NCBI RefSeq assembly: GCF_024362695.1
Contig: NC_065421.1
Span: 7,440,598 to 7,504,597 of the forward strand
Direction: 5' to 3'
Length of the DNA: 64,000 nucleotides
Origin: Pectinophora gossypiella
Lineage: Eukaryota; Arthropoda; Insecta; Lepidoptera; Gelechiidae
Shown: piece by piece, positions 55,831-64,000 of the stretch
Position numbering within the stretch: position 1 is the first letter of the stretch
Layout of the letters: each line of letters starts with the position of its first letter
Position numbers and translations under genes: made by a program
Notes under the pieces: model-generated
Databases searched by the model: none
The model's input: the letters and a program-made list of their open reading frames with translations, nothing else
What the model was told of the DNA's origin: nothing

Positions 55831-56142
55831 AGGAGTATTTAATAGAACTAGTCCCTATATAGTGCAAAAGATAAAAAAATATTGAGTAAATATGGATAGA
55901 ATGGATTTATTAAATATATGTCATATTTAATTACAATACAAAACATACATATTATGTACGAGTAAACGCGCCTGTAATCAGAGTCAATCAGAAGACTATT
56001 TTCAACTATCCTAGCATTCTTTTGTCGAACGATCATTACGATGCATATAACAACTCCTTATTATTTATGTAATCAAACTTACTGCTGTTTGTCAAATGAA
56101 CGAACTGAGGAGACTGGTACCGAGACAAACCGTATTGTGGCT

Positions 56143-56433
56143 TTCTCCTTTTTCTATCGTGTGGGTTGTGAGGTGGATTACCAACCCCATCAAACCTGGT
56201 GTCAGGGTTATTATTGAGCCGCCATAGGCCACATGACTCATGTAACGACTACGTACTTACATCAGTAAGTAGTAACCAGAACCAATGGATTGGACAATCA
56301 GGTGATCAGTCTGTAATGTCCTAACTAAACTAAGGATCACAAAGTGATATTTGTGATTAGTCCCCACCGGGATACGAACCCGGGACCTCCGGATCGTGAG
56401 TACAATGCTCAACCACTGGCCCATGGAGGCCGT
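56143..56433 (-). mobile_element. SINE family A
   Basis: Plus sense TTCTATCGTGTGGGTTGTGA to the head CCACTGGCCCATGGAGGCCG. The body lacks a piece around CGGCTTAACGTGCCTTCCGA. Confidence 0.8.
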
Positions 56434-56639
56434 ATTGTGGTTTAACGGTATCAGTTGATTACCTAACTATGTAATACTTTAATGAAATAAATAAATTAAA
56501 AAAAAACTATGTTTTATTTGAAGTCTCAAGATGGATGTGATGACAAGTGACACCGTGGCCCATAAGGTCCATTGAGTCAGAAAGGACACAATCCACCTAT
56601 TGATTAAATCAATTTTATGATATTTCCGGGATTGGAGAT

Positions 56640-56815
56640 GTCCTTAGAAAAGGTTTAATACGATCTACTCTGAACCGGCGTGCGTGTATGAAGCGATGGA
56701 TGAATTTGGAGGAAGTAAGAGAAGTGTGTCAGGATCGAAACTAATGGAATTCTATAGTCTCTGCTTACCCTGGTGGGAAATAGGCGCGAGTTTATGTATG
56801 TATGTATGTCCGGGA
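56640..56815 (+). mobile_element. KRLMN-family LINE 3' end
   Basis: Reads TCTGAACCGGCGTGCGTGTA, GTGTGTCAGGATCGAAACTA, CTCTGCTTACCCTGGTGGGA and a TATGTATGTATG tail. Confidence 0.75.
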
Positions 56816-57096
56816 AGGTATACAGCTGAGCGCGTTCTTTGTTATATATTTATACTCGCTCCCAGTTCAGCTTAGAACGGTTAGAATACATCACTGGCGT
56901 ACACTGGAAGCTTCTAGCCGCAGACGAAATTAGACAGAATTAGTTCTGAACAAGTTGGGTCGTCGAGTAAACTGTCAGTGTGCAAGTTCTAACGCATCAT
57001 GCTCTAAAGTTTCCTCTTTTGGTCACGAGTTTCATTCCAGGCGGAGTCACGCCGCTTTAGTAGGTATATATTGGATTTCTTTGTACCTAGTTTGTC

Positions 57097-57266
57097 TTCA
57101 TCGTTGGGCAAATGGATGGCAAACGTGCGCTAGGAAGGGCACCTATGAGGTTGTGACATCCTCAAGAAGACGGTGGGCGGCAGAATACACAGCATATAGC
57201 CGTACCGAGTGGAAAACCATAACCTGTGGTCGCGATCCTCAGCAGTGAGGGAACGACGAAGAAGAA
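57097..57266 (+). mobile_element. RTE-type LINE 3' end with GAAGAAG tail
   Basis: Reads GGAAGGGCACCTATGAGGTT, AGACGGTGGGCGGCAGAATA, GTCGCGATCCTCAGCAGTGA, then ACGACGAAGAAGAAG. Related to 47500-47690. Confidence 0.6.
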
Positions 57267-57294
57267 GTTTGTCTTCTGTTTCAATTATTATTAC

Positions 57295-57412
57295 CGGCGT
57301 GCGTGTATGAAGCGATTGATGAATGTGGAGGAAGCAAGAAAAGTGTGTCAGGATCGAAGCAAATGGAATTCTATAGTCTCTGCTTACCCCGGTGGGAAAT
57401 AGGCGTGAGTAT
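57295..57412 (+). mobile_element. KRLMN-family LINE 3' end
   Basis: Encodes KRLMNVEEARKVCQDRSKWN, SIVSAYPGGK and a stop. It starts abruptly at ACCGGCGTGCGTGTATGAAG. Confidence 0.75.
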
Positions 57413-58027
57413 GTTCAATTATTTTGACGTAACAACAGTGTTTTCTTTTCTTTTTAATTTTTACTTTTCAAACTTTTCAAATGATTGCACACGTATAAAT
57501 GACATTATTTGTAATGTGTTCTTTGAATGACAATTATTATTTTGCATATTTTTGTAGAGGTAATCCGTAATTACCAGCGCAAGATTTGAGTGTTACTATG
57601 AAAATAGGAAACCAAAGTAATACTTGAGCCTTGTTATTTTATGTAATCATAAGTCAATTGTATATATGTAAACAATAACCATTATTGTATTATATATAAC
57701 CGAAATATTTCACTAATTTGCTATGTAATTTGGGTTCGCTCTCCTATAAACGCCTGTTTGCCAGTCCAAACAAAGTTAAATAAAATTTAATTGCAGTTGT
57801 GCAGGTAAAGCCGATTTAATTAAATATACAGCGTGTTCCCGTTTACTGTTCCATGTTGGGTGCTTTTGTGTACAGGATGCTACATTTCAACGCCGCAAAA
57901 TGGTCGGGGCGAAAATTCTAACGATGACTCAGATTTTGCTGCACACATCTTTTGTTATCTTTCTTGACACACGGTCAGAATATTATTACGAAGCTAGCTC
58001 ACAGTACGCAGCGTCGAGGTTTTCAAT
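57413..58027. other. Intron, no gene
   Basis: Nothing recognised. Confidence 0.45.
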
Positions 58028-58035
58028 GAGTATTC

Positions 58036-58356
58036 TTCTTCTTGTCGTGTGGGTTGTGAGGTGGAATGCAAGCCTCATCAACCCTGGTGTCAGGGTTATG
58101 ATTGAGCCGCCAAAGGCCCCTGACATGGCTCATGTAAGGATTACTCACTTACATTAGTAAATAGTAACCGGGACCAACGGCTTAATGTGCTGTCCGAAGT
58201 ACGGATCGTCTTACTTTCGGACAATCAGGTGATCACCCTGTGATGGCCTAACCAAACTAGGGATCACAAAGTGATTTTTTGTGATATCTCCCCACCGGGA
58301 TTCGAACCTGGGTTACCTGGGGTTTCCAACGCTTAACCACTGGACCACAGAGGCCG
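58036..58356 (-). mobile_element. SINE family A with target duplication
   Basis: TTCAATGAGTATT at 58023-58035 and TTCACTGAGTATT at 58357-58369 flank it, 12 of 13 bases identical. Head in reverse reads GGGATTCGAACCTGGGTTAC. Confidence 0.85.
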
Positions 58357-58369
58357 TTCACTGAGTATT

Positions 58370-59529
58370 GTATGAAAAGAATTTTTGGTTTTTTAAGTAA
58401 CTCGCTCGTGCTTAAGGAAACTCAACTCCTGATTTGGCTTTCGATTTTAATTTCTTTTTATTGTATGTTATACCGAAACCAAGCTTTTTAATAGTCTAAA
58501 CATATAAGATATTTTATTTTGTGTTTTTAAACAACTAGAAACCTTTAAACTTTATTCCTATTATACAGTGATTATTCGCTTTTTTTCTGTTTGTTGTTTT
58601 CTATCATTCTGCAACTTACCTACACTATACCATACTATTACTAGTGTTAAATTCACTAGAAGGTAATTAACTTTAGACAGGATTCGAGTCAAGAGGCGGC
58701 TCTCAACCTGCGACTGTTGTATCCATTCTGGAGACGACCGTGTGTAGCGCTGAGCAAGTGCTTAAGTAGCAACGATAATTAAGCTTAACGATGTTAGAGA
58801 TGTGCAAACGGAGCCAAAGCCCCTTTATTGCGTATTTCGTGGCAATATTCGTTTAGAGTCCGGGAAATTAAGAAGTAACGCTAATTGTGTCATCCAAGGC
58901 GAGGTAAGAAGAGACAAGGATTATATCGGTATATAAAGAGACTCCTTAAGCTGTATTTGTGAGCAATTTGAAACTTATTTCGGTTCAGAGGGTTACAAGA
59001 GCGCTGGAAATGTTGGGTTAAAAGTGCTTTCCCAGCAGTTCTGTGAATACAGCTCTTGATTTTATTCAGTCTATTCAAATTATCGCAAGCTATAGAAAGT
59101 ATTTAAAGTACTCGGTGTATTAATTTGTAACAAATGTACAAATTCTTGTTAAGTACATGATTAACAATCTCTCTCTTAATACAACCAGAAAATTTAATGC
59201 ACACATTCTCTCTTTATATTCAGCAATATTGATAATGAATATAATAATTACCTACCTTGCTGAGATATTTAATTTTCATGCCAGCTAAAATATTAAATTC
59301 TCGACTATTTTTAAACGATTCTTCGAATGTTGTACTTGGGTAAGTGCTATAAACCACAGCGTTATTGGTTTACTGAAGCTTAAATATTTTTTACTCGAAA
59401 ACATTTTACATTATGTCCGCTATAACGTCGGTATATTTCCTTGAACATAGCTTTTACTGCTTGCTTGAGAAATGGAAATAATAAATTGTTGAAGGTATAA
59501 ACTGTGGGAGAGATAATAATATGTCGTCA
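58370..59529. other. Intron, no gene
   Basis: No repeat recognised; AT-rich with no frame of interest. Confidence 0.45.
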
Positions 59530-59835
59530 TCATCAATTTAAGAGCCACGCTCTTGTCGGTGTAGCATTTTCCATTCCAGTCTATCAAAGGCCAATTCCTT
59601 GACTTCCTTACACGACACAAATCTTTTCTTTAATCTGTTCGATATAAGCTTTTCTTGGTCTTCCCCTTCCTCTCATTCCTTCTAGCTTTCCTTCTATGAT
59701 GTTTTTAATCAATTCGTCGTGTCTTATTATGTGTCCAATCATCTTGCCTCTTCTGTTCTCAATAATTCTCAGTATTTGTCTTTTTTCTCTTACTCTTGCT
59801 AGTACTTCCTCATTTGTAAGCCTTTCTGTCCAACT
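59530..59835 (-). mobile_element. RTE-type LINE 3' end, RPRRAY family
   Basis: Plus sense ATTTAAGAGCCACGCTCTTG, CATCATCTTGCC-type words and TCTGTTCTCAATAATTCTCA. Same orientation as the host gene. Confidence 0.8.
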
Positions 59836-59944
59836 TATAACATAGAGATAATATGTGTATGCCCGAAAATGTATACGTGTGATATAATATTATGTTCTGT
59901 TATTGATACATATTATTATATTATAATGTTATGAACAGTAAAAG

Positions 59945-59946
<2 letters not shown>

Positions 59947-59985
<39 letters not shown>
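59947..59985. repeat. AT dinucleotide microsatellite
   Basis: About 19 uninterrupted AT units, ending four bases from the GTAAG donor of exon C. Confidence 0.95.
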
Positions 59986-59987
<2 letters not shown>

Positions 59988-59994
59988 TACTTAC

Positions 59995-60145
59995 ATACAA
60001 CGTCCAATTTGAACGAGTCTTCAATAGTCTGGCCCGGCAGTGCATTGTTGTCTGCTTGGCATTTCAACTGCACCCCGTCATCTTCCGGCAGCGGGGTGAA
60101 CTGCAGAGAACTGCTCACCCACGTCTCGTTCACTGCTTCCACTAA
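59995..60145 (-). CDS. Side-like exon C: second half of Ig domain 3
   Basis: The acceptor is TTATCTTCATAG and the donor GTAAGTAT. The 151-bp exon is in phase 0 at its start and leaves one base at its end. It encodes LVEAVNETWVSSSLQFTP and EDDGVQLKCQADN, with the second Ig3 cysteine at residue 147 and a possible N-glycosylation site at NET. The donor is followed four bases later by a long AT dinucleotide tract. A MITE lies about 40 bp upstream of the acceptor. Confidence 0.93.
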
Positions 60146-60185
60146 CTATGAAGATAACACTTTCTTACAATCTAGAAACGTACAC

Positions 60186-60350
60186 CAGGAGCCTGTTTAA
60201 TAAAACTTACAATTGTAAATTACAATGACAATTTGATGTACTTTGCGGAGTGTGTGATCACAAATATTTTGCAGTTTCAAATTAGCTACGTAATGAACAC
60301 GAAATTGTCGTTGATATTTACAATTGTAAGTTTTGTTTAACAGGCCCCTG
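60186..60350. mobile_element. MITE with CAGGRGCCTGTT ends
   Basis: Left CAGGAGCCTGTTTAATAAAA then CTTACAATTGTAAAT; right inverted CAGGGGCCTGTTAAACAAAA then CTTACAATTGTAAAT. It lies about 40 bp from the exon C acceptor. Confidence 0.7.
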
Positions 60351-60384
60351 AAATAGGTTTTTACATTCAAAGTTAAATAGTAAT

Positions 60385-60700
60385 GTTCTTCTATCGTGTG
60401 GGTTGTGAGGTGAATTACCAACCTCATTAACCCTGGCGTCAGGGTTACTATTGAGCCACCAAAGGCCCCTGACATGACTCATGTAACGACTTACTTACAT
60501 CAGTAAGTAGTAAACCGGGAAAAACGGTTTAACGTGCCTTCCGAAGCACGGATCATCTTACTTTTTGGACAATCAGGTGATGTCATGTCCTAACCAAACT
60601 AGGGATCACAAAGTGATTTTTGTGATATGTCCCCATGGGGATTCGAACCCAGGACCTCCGGATCGTGAGCCCAACGCTCAACCACTGGACCACGGAGGCC
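60385..60700 (-). mobile_element. SINE family A with target duplication
   Basis: GTTAAATAGTAAT at 60372-60384 and 60701-60713 is an exact 13-bp duplication. Plus sense ends GGACCACGGAGGCC. Confidence 0.9.
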
Positions 60701-60786
60701 GTTAAATAGTAATATAAAAAAAAACATATATTTTAAATAGGGTAATTAGTTTTCAATGTCACTTATACTTTTTCGGTAATTCTTTA

Positions 60787-60862
60787 GAATATAGATTTCT
60801 CTTTTGTTTTGTATTTTGTTTTTTCCTGTTTGTGCAATAAAGTATTTGTTATGTTATGTTAT
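60787..60862 (+). repeat. LINE-like 3' end with AATAAA
   Basis: Near-identical to 11605-11690; includes AATAAAGTATTTGTTATG. Confidence 0.65.
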
Positions 60863-61023
60863 AGATAATAGCTTCATACATCTTTTGTTAAGGAACTAAA
60901 ATTAAAATTCTAATGATAATGTGAGTAGGCCATGAATAGTAGGCTAAGTTATAACAAACAGTACCTTGAGGGACTCATTATTGGATAGATAATTGCGTTG
61001 TTGATACAAATAGTAGTTTTTAC

Positions 61024-61169
61024 CTTGCCCCTTTTAAATTTTCTATTATCCTTGAACCATGTGAGCTGCGCAGGTGGTCGGCTACCTTCAGATACGCACA
61101 TTAAGCTGACGTGTTTCTCCGATGACAATGTCAAAGGCTTGTTCAAAATTTCTACTAGGTTCGGTCTCA
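61024..61169 (-). CDS. Side-like exon B: first half of Ig domain 3
   Basis: The acceptor is TTTTGTTACAG and the donor GTAAAAA. The 146-bp exon completes a leucine codon with exon A and ends in phase 0. It encodes RPNLVEILNK, then SLMCVSEGSRPPAQLTWFKD, which carries the first Ig3 cysteine (residue 94) and the core tryptophan (107), and ends KRGK. An intron at this point within the Ig fold, phase 0, recurs at the equivalent place in Ig4. Confidence 0.92.
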
Positions 61170-61298
61170 CTGTAACAAAAGATAAAGTTATAGCAGACAA
61201 CAAAATAAATAAGATACACTTGTTGTTTAATATTATTGTAAAGAGACTTCTGGAGACATTTAATATAAAATTAATTTAATAAACATAGGTAATTTGAA

Positions 61299-61580
61299 TT
61301 GATCGAGTCCGAAACAGAACACTGCGTTCAACCCGCCAGACTCAAATGGGATTGGGCCGGACATATTTGTTGCATGCACCCTGAGCGGTGGGCACGGATC
61401 GTCACGCATTGGGTGCCTGATGACGGGTACAGGCGTCGTGGTAGACCTCGAAAGAGATGGCGTGACGACTTGGACGCTTACCGGAGGGACTGGCCGGAGT
61501 ACGCAAAGGACCGCGAAAAATGGAAAGAGAAAGAGGAGGCCTTTGCCCAGCAGTGGGATCTTGTAGGCTAGATTAGATAA
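61299..61580 (+). mobile_element. RTE-type LINE C-terminal region, RPRKRW family
   Basis: Frame to the stop encodes WDWAGHICCMHPERWARIVT, RRRGRPRKRWRDDLDAYRRD and KWKEKEEAFAQQWDLVG, then GATTAGATAA. The W-A-G-H and R-G-R-P-x-x-R-W pattern is typical of the end of RTE-clade LINE proteins. 5' truncated, otherwise open. Confidence 0.8.
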
Positions 61581-62463
61581 GGTAATTTATGTATATTCGT
61601 AAAATATAGTACAAGATAAAAATTTGAAACAGTATTCTTTAAATCTTCAAATTCAGAGATTACACTAGAGTTATGCAAATTAATTTAATAACATAAGTCA
61701 AAGTGATCTAACACAATACTGATTGTCATGTTTTATAGAGATCCATTTGTTAACTTGAAAAACATAATAATACAGTCTAATAACAATTATTCATCATTTT
61801 CATAATAATCTTATTTTCTACTCTGGTAACTGATTAAAATAGTCATTAAATTATTTAATAACATTAAAAATGTCATATATCTAGGAAACGAACCTTTGTT
61901 CGTGTTTGCTTTGTAAAGCTTATCTAGCGAACATTTCTGGCTGTGCCTAGTGATACTATTGTAAAATAGTCACGTAAACACTCACTGTTTTACGATTACA
62001 TTTACAGCCTTTATCCTTCAGATAAATAGAGTCTGCCATTCCAGCAATATAGTTTCGGTCGTGTTATTCAAACCGCGTAACCCATGAAACTGGTGTATCA
62101 AGGTCAAAGTCAACTCGCCATTGTTAGATTTTAATGTATTTAACGGATTCAAATATTTGGGCAACTTAAGAGATGCAGATAGATGACAATAGATTTAGCC
62201 TGTCTACGTGGCGCGAAATATTTGAATATTACCATAGTCTCTCCTTCTTATCGTGTTAGTTGTGAGGTGGACCGTAGTCAAATTTAATACTTTTATTATG
62301 CGTCATCGATGCACAACTGTGACATGAAAGAACCCTGTAGTAAACACGTTCGTGCATTGCGCCATCTGGATAGCCAAAGCTCTTGTTGGTATGTAGCGTA
62401 AAGAATATCAAGAAAATAATATTATAGGAGCTTCATAACTTATAAATCAGAATGCACACTTAC
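61581..62463. other. Intron, no gene
   Basis: 62245-62280 (ATCGTGTTAGTTGTGAGGTG) is a SINE A tail remnant. Otherwise nothing recognised. Confidence 0.45.
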
Positions 62464-62670
62464 AGTTCATTTCTAGCCTAACAGTCTTCTCTTGAGGGCT
62501 AACAAGGTTGGTGTTGGAGGCGCGGCACTTGAAGGTGGTGTTCAGATGACTCCTCCTCACGTGGGGAAGCTCCAGACGGTTGACCACCACATGGGTGTCG
62601 GTCTTCTCTCCGATGTATTGAGGAGCGGGTGCACCGTCGATTAGCCACATTACTGTGGGTGCAGGGCGAC
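62464..62670 (-). CDS. Side-like exon A: second half of Ig domain 2
   Basis: The acceptor ends TTTCTTCATCAG and the donor is GTAAGTG. The exon is 207 bp, starts with two bases of a split codon and ends with one. It encodes RPAPTVMWLIDGAP, with the Ig tryptophan at residue 9, and NTTFKCRASN, with the second Ig cysteine at residue 49 and a possible N-glycosylation site at NTT. The first Ig2 cysteine must lie in the preceding exon, which is not in the window. The next coding exon is 1.29 kb downstream and its phase matches. Confidence 0.92.
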
Positions 62671-64000
62671 CTGATGAAGAAACAAAAAGAAGATTAGGCT
62701 ATATAAAAGAGCGAACATTTTCAAAAAAAATTAGGCTCAGATTTCGCTCTTTGAGTTTCCATAGGCACGGATTATAAGTTTTGCTACTTATTTCGGATTC
62801 TAATGATGTTAGGTTAGGTTAGACAGGTGACATAAGTATATAATATAATATATAATCAAAACATACCTAAACATTAGAACCTATATAGAAGTAAAGGTTT
62901 AGTATCTAGTTTATATCTTATCTAGAAACAAAAAGCTTGTAATATACTTGATTGCTGATATTAAAGTCACTGATAAAAAACTCGACACGTTTAACGCCTT
63001 CATTACTTTAGGGGCACATCACATTTGGGTTATTAGATATTGTAAATAGAGAAATGAAAATTTGTGGGGTACCGAGGCGTTAGACGTTCGATCTGTTACC
63101 ATAATAATAATATGCGGTGTCATAAATCGAAAGGGCTCCTATTCCCTAGAAGGATATACAGCTAACTTACATAGGCCTATAAGTTATAACTCAGCAACTT
63201 GGGCTTACTTATCCAGAAATACCGCTCGTGGAAGTTTAACAAGTTTAGTATAAATTAATTGGATGGTCCATATTGATTAGTTCTGGGATATATTTTGTTC
63301 AACGCTGCTACCAAAGGTACTGCTTCTTGGAACGATGGATGTTCTTGATAATTAATTATTAATTACGAGTATGATTAATATAACATTTAAATAGAAATCA
63401 ACAACAACATCAATTTAAGAGCCACGCTCTTGTCGGTGCAGCATTTCTGTAAAATACTCTCCATGCTATTAAATAGAAATATTGAGGATTAATTGGAACT
63501 CCCGGAAGGTGGCAGTTTGCACGCATCAGAGGCCTAATTGTGTAACTCAGTTTCTATATCGACATTAGATTATTAAGTCATCTAAATCGGTTTTAGGCTG
63601 GTACAGGAGTATACCTTCTCATAAATGTGAAAAGAATTGTGAGGTAATGGTCACAAACGATTGTGTTGCATGGATAATGGACTACTGACATTAATACGCG
63701 TAAAGGCGTCTATTATAATAAATTTCCTTTCACTATGTATCGGTTTTGACTCTTCCAAGGAACTACATACAGCAATCGATACGCTTATCATCCAATCGAC
63801 CGATTATGGCAGTATTTCAAGCTAATGGATCAGGGCACAACTTTGGTGGCGATTGGGAGCGGCTCGTTCGTAATTACGTTATCGCGGTCGACTTTACCCC
63901 ATATTGATCATTCGACATCGTTCATTGGTTGTTGCCTTCGACATGGTCTTCTGAACTTTATCATTTTGGTTTCGTAATGATTTTAGTAATAGTAGGTCAT
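62671..64000. other. Intron upstream of exon A, no exon found
   Basis: No minus-strand frame with Ig features was seen, so the exon carrying the first half of Ig2 lies beyond the window. 63410-63460 (AGAGCCACGCTCTTGTCGGT) is an RPRRAY-family tail. 63700-64000 looks unique. Confidence 0.5.

Larger units (their letters stand above)
16032..62670 (-). other. Sidestep-family cell-adhesion receptor gene, 3' thirteen coding exons (5' end outside window)
   Basis: Thirteen exons splice into one continuous frame of 716 residues ending in TAG. Domains on that numbering: second half of Ig2 (1-69), Ig3 (70-168), Ig4 (169-265), Ig5 (266-364), fibronectin III (365-478), transmembrane helix (about 486-512), cytoplasmic tail (513-716). 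Sidestep-family signatures are YPPVVSLSLGSTLNPNDIKE before Ig4, ANPKEHRISWYHN, ANPPDVTFFWQFNNS, DYGALSCRGRN and GYDGGLPQTFVLE. Introns within Ig3 and Ig4 are phase 0; those at domain edges, in Ig5 and in FN3 are phase 1. In Drosophila, Side proteins are surface ligands for Beaten-path receptors in motor axon guidance and synaptic partner choice. The start exon, signal peptide and Ig1 are missing because the window ends. Automated annotation may call such genes nephrin-like, hemicentin-like or syg-2-like. The family call is firm; the paralog is not determined. Confidence 0.93.

Noticed and set aside
57900..58157. 85-codon plus frame ending in a plausible-looking peptide
   Set aside because: The second half is translated SINE A sequence; no domain in the first half.
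61299..61571. 90-codon open frame as a host gene
   Set aside because: The C-terminal pattern and GATTAGAT tail mark an RTE-type LINE end, with a rearranged sister copy at 23652-23901.

Overview
The window is AT-rich, intron-bearing, repeat-dense insect DNA, most likely from a moth or butterfly. That reading rests on many copies of tRNA-headed SINEs whose B box reads GGTTCGAATCC, RTE-type and CR1/Jockey-like LINE 3' ends, foldback MITEs, and an insect-type neuronal cell-surface gene with large introns. No tRNA, rRNA, operon or CRISPR array was seen.

One host gene is clear. Thirteen coding exons on the minus strand, from 62670 down to 16032, splice in frame into the last 716 residues of a Sidestep-family (Side) adhesion protein: the second half of Ig2, then Ig3, Ig4, Ig5, one fibronectin type III domain, one transmembrane helix and a cytoplasmic tail ending in the PDZ-ligand-like residues ESCV. 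The signal peptide, Ig1 and the first half of Ig2 must lie beyond position 64000. Every junction has a GT donor, an AG acceptor and a matching phase. Side proteins are partners of the Beaten-path family in axon guidance and synaptic matching; which Side paralog this is cannot be settled here.

Layout: 1-13.9 kb is intergenic and consists largely of repeats, including a 5'-truncated LINE with an open reverse-transcriptase frame (3727-5400). 13.9-16.0 kb is the probable 3' UTR and downstream flank, itself carrying a MITE. 16.0-17.5 kb holds the compact cytoplasmic and transmembrane exons. 17.5-62.7 kb holds the extracellular exons, about 130-210 bp each, in introns of up to 9.6 kb filled with SINEs, LINE tails, foldback elements, LTR-like units and small DNA transposons. 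62.7-64 kb is intron.

The more interesting observations concern mobile-element structure: a LINE with a SINE tail fused to its 3' end and a 10-bp target duplication, a LINE tail with a twin-priming-type inversion, a dimeric foldback family, a roughly 1.1-kb element with ATTTCATGAAAT ends, three TTAA-flanked piggyBac-like MITEs, several nested insertions with readable duplications, and repeat ends or an AT tract lying within 4-25 bp of four 5' splice sites of the gene. I found no evidence of a wholly new biological system. Family names for repeats are by eye, without library comparison.
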